DNA of 49,190 nt from Rikenellaceae bacterium (GTDB lineage: Bacteria > Bacteroidota > Bacteroidia > Bacteroidales > UBA932), in assembly GCA_022766385.1 (NCBI GenBank), contig JALEPJ010000007.1, positions 1 to 49,190 on the forward strand, given 5' to 3'. Shown here one piece after another: positions 37,609 to 45,837 of this stretch. Made by a program: the position numbers and the translations under genes. The first letter of the stretch is position 1. Every line of letters begins with the position of its first letter. Below the pieces are notes generated by a model. The model had not been told where the DNA came from, did not search any database, and saw nothing but the letters and a program-made list of their open reading frames with translations.

Positions 37609-37826
37609 GTTGCTTCCTTGATTGGACTGCAAAATTGGTTGAAAAAAAACTGAAAAAAAACTATTTCAACTCTTGTTTTCAGAATTTGTTTTGCTTATAT
37701 TTTTTGAGAACCCAAAATGAATTGGTGTTTTTTAAATCATTGATTATTAAAGCCTTATAATATCAATTTTTTGTAAGTCATTGATGTTGAATAAAATTAT
37801 AAATTGGAATTATTCAAAATATTAAG
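37609..37826. other. AT-rich gap between dnaA and the amidase gene
   Basis: About 218 bp, very AT-rich, with a short repeated TCATTGAT (near 37737 and 37777). No TTATNCACA DnaA box on either strand and no clear terminator were found. CAATTTTG on the minus strand near 37637-37630 is a possible dnaA -7 box with one mismatch. Confidence 0.4.
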
Positions 37827-38975
37827 TCACTGGTTTACACGAAGTGCCATGTCATTTTCAATCTTTACCAAGAAGGCATCCGGATATTTTTTACGGATAT
37901 CCCGTGAAAACTTTTTCGCTTCTTCCAAGTCTGTTGATATACCAATATAGTATTTATAAAGCTTTCCGCTTTTCATCTTCTTGCACGTATATCCCAGGAA
38001 ATAAGGATCGTCGGGCTTCATGTCCTTTGACGATGCCAGAACCTGGGTGGCATAGATGCAGGACTCATCTAAACTGAATGCGCTCCGGGTTTCCTGTACC
38101 TCTGACGTTGCACTCTGAACATTATCATTATTTTCAGTTCGTTGAGCTTTCTCCTTCACTGCCCCTACGCTCTCATCATAGAAACTCTTATATTCGCAGA
38201 AGGCTTCAAACAGATTCTGGGCAATATTGTTCCGCGCGGATTCCTTCCTCAATTGTGTAAGATCGTTGGGGTTCGAGATGAAACCCAGTTCGAGCAGCAC
38301 TGCCGGCATCGAGGCCAAACGCAGCACGGCAAAATTGTTCTGGTAGATACCATTGTCCTTGGTGAAAGGTCCCTTTTTCATCTTGTCATCCACCAATTGA
38401 GCGAAGATGAGGCTCTGCTCGCGATAGGAATTCGCCATCAAACGAAGATAGATATCCGATTCGGGATTGTTTGGGTCGAACCCTTGATAGGTAGTGCTGT
38501 AATCCTCCTCAAGCATTATTACCTCATTTTCCTTCTTGCATACTTCCATATTGAAGGCATAGGTGTCCTTGTTCTTGTCATTTGAAGGACCGAGGATATG
38601 GACTGAATATCCGTTGGGTGCAGTCCTTTTGCCGTCAACAGAATTAATATGAACGGAGATGAATAAATCAGCATTGTTATTTGTGGCAAATCTGGCTCTG
38701 TTGTTCAGCTCAACAAAACTGTCGTCATCCCTGGTCATCAGGACCTTCACCCCGGGGTATGCCGAACTGATCTTGTCCCTCAGTTTCTTTGATATGTCCA
38801 ATACTATGCTTTTTTCCATTGTCTTCTTGTCGGCGCTCACCGCTCCGGCATCCTTGCCTCCGTGTCCGGGGTCTATTACGACAGTCTTCAGACCAAGAGT
38901 CTGGGCATTGACGCTCGCGGAAAGGCTGATTGTGGCTGCAATGACGGCACAGAATATGTTGGATTTGAATTTCAT
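37827..38975 (-). CDS. N-acetylmuramoyl-L-alanine amidase with SPOR-like tail
   Basis: The enzyme cuts the amide bond between muramic acid and the peptide in peptidoglycan, usually during cell separation. The 382-residue product has a signal peptide (cut after VNA, residue 24) and an Amidase_3 domain: VVIDPGHGGKDAGA with zinc ligand H38, MEKSIVLDIS with the second ligand E53-type position, LFISVHINS with the third histidine, and LLELGFISNPNDL with the catalytic glutamate. A Glu/Thr/Gln-rich linker (about 268-295) is followed by a beta-alpha-beta tail (ATQVLASSKDMK, YKYYIGISTDLEEAKKF) like a SPOR domain, which would target septal glycan. It is divergent from lptD. Confidence 0.9.
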   Translation of the reverse strand: MKFKSNIFCAVIAATISLSASVNAQTLGLKTVVIDPGHGGKDAGAVSADKKTMEKSIVLDISKKLRDKISSAYPGVKVLMTRDDDSFVELNNRARFATNNNADLFISVHINSVDGKRTAPNGYSVHILGPSNDKNKDTYAFNMEVCKKENEVIMLEEDYSTTYQGFDPNNPESDIYLRLMANSYREQSLIFAQLVDDKMKKGPFTKDNGIYQNNFAVLRLASMPAVLLELGFISNPNDLTQLRKESARNNIAQNLFEAFCEYKSFYDESVGAVKEKAQRTENNDNVQSATSEVQETRSAFSLDESCIYATQVLASSKDMKPDDPYFLGYTCKKMKSGKLYKYYIGISTDLEEAKKFSRDIRKKYPDAFLVKIENDMALRVNQ

Positions 38976-39009
38976 CTATCGGCTATTTTGTAAACTTGGA
39001 AAAACATAG

Positions 39010-39032
39010 TATTTTTGTACTTTGCAAAAATA
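39010..39032. promoter_or_regulatory. face-to-face promoters of lptD and the amidase gene
   Basis: TATTTTTG (39010-39017, plus) and its exact reverse complement CAAAAATA (39025-39032, the minus -7 box) flank 7 bp. The predicted plus start (near 39023) and minus start (near 39019) cross, so the two promoters overlap and should exclude each other. Confidence 0.55.
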
Positions 39033-39039
39033 GGAAAAA

Positions 39040-41832
39040 TTGCGTTCAAACAATATAAAATATCTGCTTGCAAGTCTTCTGACCCTAATATTGACAAGCA
39101 CTATGATGTTCTCGCAGATTGACAGACGCGCAAGGCGCCAGTCGCTCCGTGAGGCGGGACCAGTTCCTGAACTGAACGCAGTCTCCCCTATCTCAGTCAG
39201 TGATACCCTTCCCGAACCGGCTATGATTGCTGTCCCAGAAAACGGCAGCGACAGTCTGGTCATAGTTCAGGACAGTATTTCGATGCAGCGGGATTCTGCA
39301 TTTATTGCCGATTCTCTGATGAGGACGGACTCATTGACACTGCTCTCGAAGAGTTCGCTCGACCGTCCTGCATTTTCTGGTGCGAAAGACTCCATCGTGG
39401 AAGTATTCTCGGAAGGAAAAAGGATGGTCTATTATTATGGTGAGGTTTCGGTCGAGTATCAGGATATGAAACTCACTGCGGACTATATGGAGTATGATAT
39501 GAATTCAGGTACCGTCTTTGCCCGCGGAACGCTCGACACCCTTACAGGAGAATGGATAGGACAGCCCAAAATGACCCAGGGCAAGGATACCTATGAGATG
39601 GAGGAACTCCGATACAACTTCAACTCCGGAAAGGCCCGCATCACCAATATGATTACCAATGATGATGAGGGTAAACTCCACGGAAGGGATATCAAGATGC
39701 TTGAGGACAGGTCCATCAATATCAAAAACGGAAAATACACTGTATGCGATGCGGAGCATCCTCATTACTATCTGAGTCTTTCTTCTGCCAAGGTTATCAC
39801 CAAACCGTCCCAGAAGACGGTATTCGGCCCTGCCTGGCCTGTAATCGAGGATGTGATAGTCCCTATTGCCATTCCTTTCGGCTTTATTCCCAAGAAACCG
39901 GAGAGGGCAACCGGTATGCTTATGCCTACCTTCGGAGAGGAAACCGCCCGAGGCTTCTATGCCCGTGATGCGGGTTTCTACTTCGTCTTCGGTGATTACC
40001 TCGACCTTTCCGTGACCGGAGACTACTATACTTTAGGCTCTTGGGCTGTAAATGTAAACTCCCGATACAAAGTTAATTACAAGTATAACGGTACCTTCGG
40101 CCTCACCTATTCGAATGACCAGACCGGTGAAAAAGGCTCCAATGATTATATGCAGAGCACCAACTTCGCTGTCAAATGGTCACATACCCAGGATTCGAAG
40201 GCCCACCCTGGACAGTCATTCTCCGCTTCGGTGAACTTCTCCAGCCCTTCCAACAACAGGTATAACTCTACTTCCGTTTCCGAGGCTCTTGAGAATCAAA
40301 TTCAATCATCAATCTCCTTCTCAAAGAATTGGAATGGAAAGGCCAATCTGTCCATCAATGCCCTGCACAACCAGAACTCGAGGGACAGTTCATATACCTT
40401 CACCCTGCCTAATATCAGTTTCTCTGTAAGTACCTTCTATCCATTCAAGAAGAAAGTGCGCGTGGGCAAGGAGAAAGCTTATGAGAAGATTTCTTTCGGA
40501 TACAATACTTCATTCCAGAACAAAATCAGTTTCAAGGCGTCTGAATTCGGTCAGGAAGGCTTCCTGGACAAGTTCCAGAACGGTATGAAGCACAACTTCA
40601 GCATAGGACTTCCATCCTTCACCCTAGCCAAATACATCAATATCTCTCCTTCCGTATCCTACGGAATGAACTGGTATTTCAGAAAAACTGATTATAAGTA
40701 CAATCCGGAGACTGACAAGGTTGAGAAAGTGGATGGCGGACAGTTCAGTACCTTCGGCATTACCCAGGATTATTCGGGTGGTCTGTCAATGAGCACCCGC
40801 CTGTACGGTATGTTCAATTTCGGTTCCCACCGCAGGGTTCAAGCAATAAGGCACGTAGTATCACCATCCCTGAGTCTCTCCGTCAGTCCGGAGAAGGGCA
40901 CCTATGCCAACGGTTACAGGACTCTGTATTACACCGATGTGAATGGACAGGAGAAGGAATACAAGTACAATATCTACGCGGGTCAGATGAACAGCGCCCC
41001 GTCTCCGGGACGTACTGCTTCTGCGAGCCTTTCAATAGGTAACAACCTTGAGGCTAAGGTGCGCGATTTTTCCGACTCGACGGGAACTGCCAGCAAGAAG
41101 GTCAAGCTGATAGACCAGCTGAACCTCAATACTTCCTACAATTTCCTTGCAGACTCAATGAAAATGAGGGATATAGGTCTGTCAATGTCCACTTCTGTCT
41201 TCGGCAAGGTGAGTGTCAGTGCCAATGCCAATTTCAGTCCATATGCCATCGATGAGCGCGGCCGTACCATCAACAAGTTCAATTTCCTCGTTGATCCTGC
41301 ACATCCGCTAAGACTGACCAATGCATCGGCCTCCCTCTCCTACAGTAAGTCTGGAAAGGGAACCATCGAGGGCAATGACGGCACGAGCGGCGGAGCGGCA
41401 AGTTACTATCAAAGGATATACTATCATCCTGTAACAGGGCAATATATACCGGGCGGTTGGTTGTACTATACCAATCCTAATGTTCCCTGGTCCTTCAATC
41501 TTGGCTATTCATTCAATTACAGGAAGTCATATACCTATGCCAATGAACAGTTGAAGGTCAACAATGCCTATACCCAGACCATCAGTATGTCCGGCAATAT
41601 CAAATTGACAGATAAACTGTCAATTACGGCAAACTCAGGCTTCGACCTGATGGCAATGAAGATTACTACGTCGCAGATAAGCGCGCAATATGACCTTCAC
41701 TGTTTCAATATTTCTGTATCCTGGGTGCCTACAGGTACCTGGAAGTCATACAGTTTCAGAATCGCTGCCAATGCATCGACCTTGTCGGATGTCCTCAAGT
41801 TCAAGAAATCAAGCAGTTATTGGGATAATTGA
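39040..41832 (+). CDS. lptD: LptD-like outer-membrane LPS assembly protein
   Basis: LptD is the outer-membrane barrel that inserts LPS in the outer leaflet. The 930-residue product has a signal peptide (LLASLLTLILTSTMMFSQ), a periplasmic OstA/LptA-like jellyroll (about 120-300: YYGEVSVEYQDMKLTADYMEYD, FARGTLDTLTGEW, NFNSGKARITNMITND) and a long barrel with PAWPVIEDVIVPIAIPFGFIP and many Asn/Ser/Tyr-rich strands. The start codon appears to be TTG at 39040: an in-frame TAG lies at 39031-39033, the next ATG is inside the signal peptide, and the promoter is 23-30 nt upstream. Size and order are typical of Bacteroidota LptD. Confidence 0.85.
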   Translation: MRSNNIKYLLASLLTLILTSTMMFSQIDRRARRQSLREAGPVPELNAVSPISVSDTLPEPAMIAVPENGSDSLVIVQDSISMQRDSAFIADSLMRTDSLTLLSKSSLDRPAFSGAKDSIVEVFSEGKRMVYYYGEVSVEYQDMKLTADYMEYDMNSGTVFARGTLDTLTGEWIGQPKMTQGKDTYEMEELRYNFNSGKARITNMITNDDEGKLHGRDIKMLEDRSINIKNGKYTVCDAEHPHYYLSLSSAKVITKPSQKTVFGPAWPVIEDVIVPIAIPFGFIPKKPERATGMLMPTFGEETARGFYARDAGFYFVFGDYLDLSVTGDYYTLGSWAVNVNSRYKVNYKYNGTFGLTYSNDQTGEKGSNDYMQSTNFAVKWSHTQDSKAHPGQSFSASVNFSSPSNNRYNSTSVSEALENQIQSSISFSKNWNGKANLSINALHNQNSRDSSYTFTLPNISFSVSTFYPFKKKVRVGKEKAYEKISFGYNTSFQNKISFKASEFGQEGFLDKFQNGMKHNFSIGLPSFTLAKYINISPSVSYGMNWYFRKTDYKYNPETDKVEKVDGGQFSTFGITQDYSGGLSMSTRLYGMFNFGSHRRVQAIRHVVSPSLSLSVSPEKGTYANGYRTLYYTDVNGQEKEYKYNIYAGQMNSAPSPGRTASASLSIGNNLEAKVRDFSDSTGTASKKVKLIDQLNLNTSYNFLADSMKMRDIGLSMSTSVFGKVSVSANANFSPYAIDERGRTINKFNFLVDPAHPLRLTNASASLSYSKSGKGTIEGNDGTSGGAASYYQRIYYHPVTGQYIPGGWLYYTNPNVPWSFNLGYSFNYRKSYTYANEQLKVNNAYTQTISMSGNIKLTDKLSITANSGFDLMAMKITTSQISAQYDLHCFNISVSWVPTGTWKSYSFRIAANASTLSDVLKFKKSSSYWDN

Positions 41833-41842
41833 TTTTTTTGTC

Positions 41843-41850
41843 TATATTTG
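41843..41850 (+). promoter_or_regulatory. rho operon -7 element
   Basis: TATATTTG fits TAnnTTTG. The predicted start near 41856 gives a leader of about 60 nt to ATG 41917, long enough for Rho autoregulation, although no specific structure was found. Confidence 0.5.
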
Positions 41851-41916
41851 CATAGTCTATTTGAGACGAGTTTGCTTTAGTGCTTGTCTCCCATTCACTT
41901 AATAACATACGGAAAA

Positions 41917-43890
41917 ATGCCGCACACTCTATTTGAATTGAGTTCGATGAGCCGGGAAGAATTAGAGGCAATCGCAGCTCAGCACAACTTGAAAAATTAC
42001 GAAAAACTTGACACAGAGCATCTTGGTTATGCTATTCTGGACATAGAAGCACAAGAAGAATCTCTTAAACCGGATCCTGAAAAGAAGTCTCGCCGTGGAC
42101 GCAAAACGAAGAAAAATGCGTCTGAAGCTCCAGAAACTGCAAATGAAAACGTGGCTGACACAGCTCCAGCAGCAGAAGAGGCAGCTGGTGAAGGCCAGAA
42201 AAAACGCGGCAGAAAAGCTTCATCGAAAAAGACTGTGGCTAAAGAAGCGACACCTGCACAGGAGAGCGAGGGCGAAGTGAAGAAAAAGCAGGGTCGTGGA
42301 CGCAAGAAGGACAATGCTGCCAAGGCAGAGCCTGTTTCTGCCACAACATCGGCTGAAACAGAAAAGATGGATGATGCTCCAAAGGATGATAATGCTGAGC
42401 CTGCGAAGAGTGCTGCACCTGAAAAGAATGCCCGTAACAAGCAAAAGAAGAGCAAACAGCAGGCTGCAGCCGTACAGCCTGAAGCAGCAATTGAACAGGG
42501 TGCTGCTGTACAGCCAGGAGTTGTAAAACAGGATAACCAGCCTCAAAAGCAGCAACTTTCAAAGGAGGAAATGATATTGAAGGCTGAGGCCAAGCTCAAG
42601 GAGAAGCGTCAGAGAGCCATAGTCGGAAAAACATCATCAGATACTCAGGATAACCAGCAGGAACAGCCTGCTGAAATGAAGCCTCAGCAGCAGAATGCTC
42701 CTCAGCGCCAGCCAAAACAGCCAGTGATAGAGTTTGAAGGTACTGTTGAAGCTACAGGAGTACTTGAGGTGATGCCTGACGGATACGGTTTCCTGAGATC
42801 ATCGGATTACAATTACCTGAACTCGCCGGATGATATTTATGTGTCACAGAACCAGATCAAGGCCAATGCGCTCAAGGCCGGTGATACAGTTACAGGAGAA
42901 ATCCGCCCACCGAAGGAAGGTGACAAATATTTCCCTCTTGTCAAGATCAAATATATCAATGGACGCAAGCCTGAATTCATTAGAGACAGGGTGCCTTTCG
43001 ATTTCCTTACTCCCCTCTTCCCTGAGGAGAAGTTTAATCTTACCGGAGGAAAGTCTGGCCGTGACATATCCTGCCGCATTGTAGATATGTTTGCGCCTAT
43101 AGGTAAAGGCCAGCGAGGACTCATCGTTGCTCAGCCGAAAACGGGTAAGACTATGCTGCTCAAGAGCATTGCCAATGCCATTGCCGAAAATCATCCTGAG
43201 GTATATGAAATTGTCCTTCTCATTGACGAGCGACCTGAGGAGGTGACCGATATGCAGCGCAGCGTTCGCGCGGAGGTTGTCGCTTCGACTTTTGACGAAC
43301 CTGCAGAGCGTCACGTAAAAGTGGCGAATATGGTAATCGAGAAGGCGCGCAGACTCGTAGAGTGCGGTCACGATGTTGTCATACTCCTTGATTCCATAAC
43401 AAGGCTCGCGCGTGCATTCAATACTGTTCAGCCTGCATCCGGCAAGGTGCTCTCCGGTGGAGTTGATGCCAATGCCCTCCAGAAGCCGAAGCGCTTCTTC
43501 GGAGCTGCCAGAAACATCGAAGGAGGGGGCTCATTGACTATCATTGCCACAGCGCTGACCGAGACGGGCTCGAAGATGGATGATGTGATTTTCGAGGAAT
43601 TCAAGGGTACGGGCAATATGGAACTTCAGCTCGACCGTAATCTTTCCAATAGACGTATCTTCCCTGCAGTCAATGTATTGCTCTCCGGCACTCGTCGCGA
43701 TGACCTTTTGCTCGACAAAGCTACTGCAGGCCGCATCTGGATACTTCGCAAACTCCTTGCGGATATGAATCCAACTGAAGCAATGAATTTCATGCTCCAA
43801 CTGATGGATGAGTACAAGACCAATGAGGACCTTTTGGACAATATGAACAAAGTCAATCCTCGGGAGGCAAAGTATTACGACAACTATTAA
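41917..43890 (+). CDS. rho: transcription termination factor Rho with long disordered insert
   Basis: Rho is a hexameric RNA helicase that ends transcription. The 657-residue protein starts with a Rho_N domain ([20 protein letters not shown]), then about 210 residues of Lys/Ala/Glu/Gln-rich low complexity (about 50-265) containing basic clusters such as [11 protein letters not shown] and [11 protein letters not shown]. The cold-shock-like RNA-binding domain follows ([31 protein letters not shown]), then the ATPase with [12 protein letters not shown] near 405, [28 protein letters not shown] and the Q-loop/R-loop ([23 protein letters not shown]). The insert is usual in Bacteroidota. ATG 41917 is chosen over the TTG at 41884. 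Confidence 0.95.
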   Translation: MPHTLFELSSMSREELEAIAAQHNLKNYEKLDTEHLGYAILDIEAQEESLKPDPEKKSRRGRKTKKNASEAPETANENVADTAPAAEEAAGEGQKKRGRKASSKKTVAKEATPAQESEGEVKKKQGRGRKKDNAAKAEPVSATTSAETEKMDDAPKDDNAEPAKSAAPEKNARNKQKKSKQQAAAVQPEAAIEQGAAVQPGVVKQDNQPQKQQLSKEEMILKAEAKLKEKRQRAIVGKTSSDTQDNQQEQPAEMKPQQQNAPQRQPKQPVIEFEGTVEATGVLEVMPDGYGFLRSSDYNYLNSPDDIYVSQNQIKANALKAGDTVTGEIRPPKEGDKYFPLVKIKYINGRKPEFIRDRVPFDFLTPLFPEEKFNLTGGKSGRDISCRIVDMFAPIGKGQRGLIVAQPKTGKTMLLKSIANAIAENHPEVYEIVLLIDERPEEVTDMQRSVRAEVVASTFDEPAERHVKVANMVIEKARRLVECGHDVVILLDSITRLARAFNTVQPASGKVLSGGVDANALQKPKRFFGAARNIEGGGSLTIIATALTETGSKMDDVIFEEFKGTGNMELQLDRNLSNRRIFPAVNVLLSGTRRDDLLLDKATAGRIWILRKLLADMNPTEAMNFMLQLMDEYKTNEDLLDNMNKVNPREAKYYDNY

Positions 43891-43902
43891 TTTCAAATTG
43901 AA

Positions 43903-45807
43903 ATGACACTCTTTCTGACCGGAAGCCCCTGCTGCAAAGGAGAATCTTTTTTCACTTCAGAAGGCGGCTTCCTTCAGAGTTTGAGGCAAAGGCTCCCGGA
44001 AGTTCCTTCAGTACTTCTGGTGTCGGCTGCGCCTGATGACGAAAGTTATAATAAATACGTCTTCGAATCCACCAATGAATGCTTCGATCATTCCGGCATA
44101 GTCTGTTCTTCGTTCCTGATGCTCAAGCGGAGCAATGCCTCTGCTGCGGAAGAACTGGTACTCAATGCTGATCTGGTGGTGCTATGCGGTGGTCACGTGC
44201 CGACTCAGAATCGTTTCTTTGCTGAACTCGGACTCCGGGACATTATGCAGCGCTACGATGGGGTCGTGCTCGGATGCAGTGCGGGATCGATGAATTGTGC
44301 GGAATACGTCTATTCTCACCCTGAACTGCCCGGAGAAGCGGTGGATTCTACATATTGCCGCTGGCTTGAAGGATTGGGATTGACATCAATCAATATAGTC
44401 CCGCATTACGAGGATGTACGCGACGCCTGGCTGGACGGGCAGCGTCTTATTGACGATATCGTATTGAAAGATAGCTATTTACATAGGTTTTACACTTTTG
44501 AAGATGGAAGCTATATTCTCTCCGAAAACGGACGGAGCACTCTGTTTGGCGAAGCCTGGATTCTGGAGGAAGGTAGAATAAGAAAGATTTGTGACAAAGG
44601 AGGCACATATTGCTTTATGAATTTTGTTTTTATTTCCCCACATTTTCCTCAGACCTACAGTCATTTCTGTGCAGGTTTAAGGGCTAATGGCGTCAATGTA
44701 CTCGGTATTGCTGACGCTCCATACAATGAACTCAATGACGAACTTAGAAGCTCGTTGACAGAATATTACCGTGTTGACAATCTCGAGGATTATGACCAGG
44801 TTTACCGTGCAGTCGCATTCTTCGCACACAAATACGGAAGAATAGACTGGATCGAGTCCAATAATGAGTATTGGCTCGAACAGAATGCCGCATTGCGTAC
44901 GGATTTCAATGTATGTAGCGGTATTAAGTCCGATTCAATACGCTTCATCAAGGAGAAGTCCGAAATGAAGAAGTGTTACAGGAAAGGACGCATCCCTACC
45001 GCCAAACAGATCAAAGTGGAGGAGGGTTATGATGCCGTACTTGAATTTGCCGCTCAGACATCTTATCCCATCATCATTAAACCGGATAATGGAGTAGGCG
45101 CTGAAGGTACATTCAAAATAATGAATGACAATGAATTGAAGTCTTTCTTTGAGAGTCATCCTTCAAATTATGGAGCCTTTGTCGCAGAAGAGTTTATTAC
45201 AGGACTGCTGGTCTCCTATGATGCCATTTACAACTCCAAATCAGAACCTGTCTTTGAATCTATGAGCGTCTTCCCTACTCCTATTATGGATGTGGTGCAC
45301 GAGCAGCTTGAAACTTGCTACTATGTGGCCAAGGAAGTTCCTGCCGCTCTTGCGAAGATAGGACGCAGGACAGTAAAGGCCTTTGGAATCAAGTCACGAT
45401 TTGTACATCTGGAGTATTTCCAGCTTGACAAGGACCGTGAAGGTTTGGGAAAAAAAGGTGATTATGTCGGTCTGGAGGTCAATATGAGGCCGGCTGGCGG
45501 TTACACTCCGGATATGATGAACTTTGCCCACAGTACTGACGTATTCCGCATTTGGGCCGATATGGTTGCATTTGATGAAAGCCGCACTGGACAGGGTGAA
45601 CAGTACATATGCGCCTATGTAGGCCGCAGGGATGGACGTCAGCACAAACATTCGCACGAAGAAATACTGGCGAAATACGGCTGGCGGATTGCAATGTGCC
45701 AGAGAATGCCGGATGCTCTCGCTTCAGCTTTGGGAAATATGGTGTACATTGCCAGATTGGACAATGATGAAGCAAAAGAAGAATTTTTTAACTTTGTAAC
45801 GGAATGA
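43903..45807 (+). CDS. peptidase S51 (dipeptidase E/cyanophycinase-like) fused to an ATP-grasp ligase
   Basis: The 634-residue protein joins two enzyme folds. Residues 1-235 are S51-like: LVVLCGGHVPTQNRFF, the nucleophile elbow GCSAGSMN with S126, and NIVPHYE with candidate catalytic H168. Residues 239-634 are ATP-grasp: IIKPDNGVGAEGTF (ATP lysine K393), VAEEFITG, VHLEYF (E504) and GLEVNMRPAGG (metal-binding E525 and N527). Residue 239 is a methionine starting a typical Rossmann N-terminus (MNFVFISPHFPQTYSHF), and AAAGGAGG lies 13 nt upstream of that ATG, so an earlier separate gene or internal start is plausible. It could cut and make peptide-like amide bonds, as CphB and CphA do for cyanophycin, but the substrate is unknown. 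It sits 12 bp after rho and 30 bp before mnmE; its ATG lies in a 15-nt palindrome. Confidence 0.75.
   Translation: MTLFLTGSPCCKGESFFTSEGGFLQSLRQRLPEVPSVLLVSAAPDDESYNKYVFESTNECFDHSGIVCSSFLMLKRSNASAAEELVLNADLVVLCGGHVPTQNRFFAELGLRDIMQRYDGVVLGCSAGSMNCAEYVYSHPELPGEAVDSTYCRWLEGLGLTSINIVPHYEDVRDAWLDGQRLIDDIVLKDSYLHRFYTFEDGSYILSENGRSTLFGEAWILEEGRIRKICDKGGTYCFMNFVFISPHFPQTYSHFCAGLRANGVNVLGIADAPYNELNDELRSSLTEYYRVDNLEDYDQVYRAVAFFAHKYGRIDWIESNNEYWLEQNAALRTDFNVCSGIKSDSIRFIKEKSEMKKCYRKGRIPTAKQIKVEEGYDAVLEFAAQTSYPIIIKPDNGVGAEGTFKIMNDNELKSFFESHPSNYGAFVAEEFITGLLVSYDAIYNSKSEPVFESMSVFPTPIMDVVHEQLETCYYVAKEVPAALAKIGRRTVKAFGIKSRFVHLEYFQLDKDREGLGKKGDYVGLEVNMRPAGGYTPDMMNFAHSTDVFRIWADMVAFDESRTGQGEQYICAYVGRRDGRQHKHSHEEILAKYGWRIAMCQRMPDALASALGNMVYIARLDNDEAKEEFFNFVTE
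44596..44619 (+). promoter_or_regulatory. internal ribosome binding site and ATG at the domain joint
   Basis: AAAGGAGG (44596-44603) is an unusually strong Shine-Dalgarno sequence for this genome. It lies 13 nt upstream of the in-frame ATG 44617-44619, the first codon of the ATP-grasp half. Separate translation of that half is possible but the spacing is long. Confidence 0.3.
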
Positions 45808-45837
45808 TTGTTCCGGACAAGTTAAAAAATCGTGCGT

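Noticed and set aside
42060..42720. Rho low-complexity region as a separate DNA-binding gene or a sequence error
   Set aside because: The frame is open throughout and long Lys/Glu/Gln-rich inserts at this place are usual in Bacteroidota Rho.
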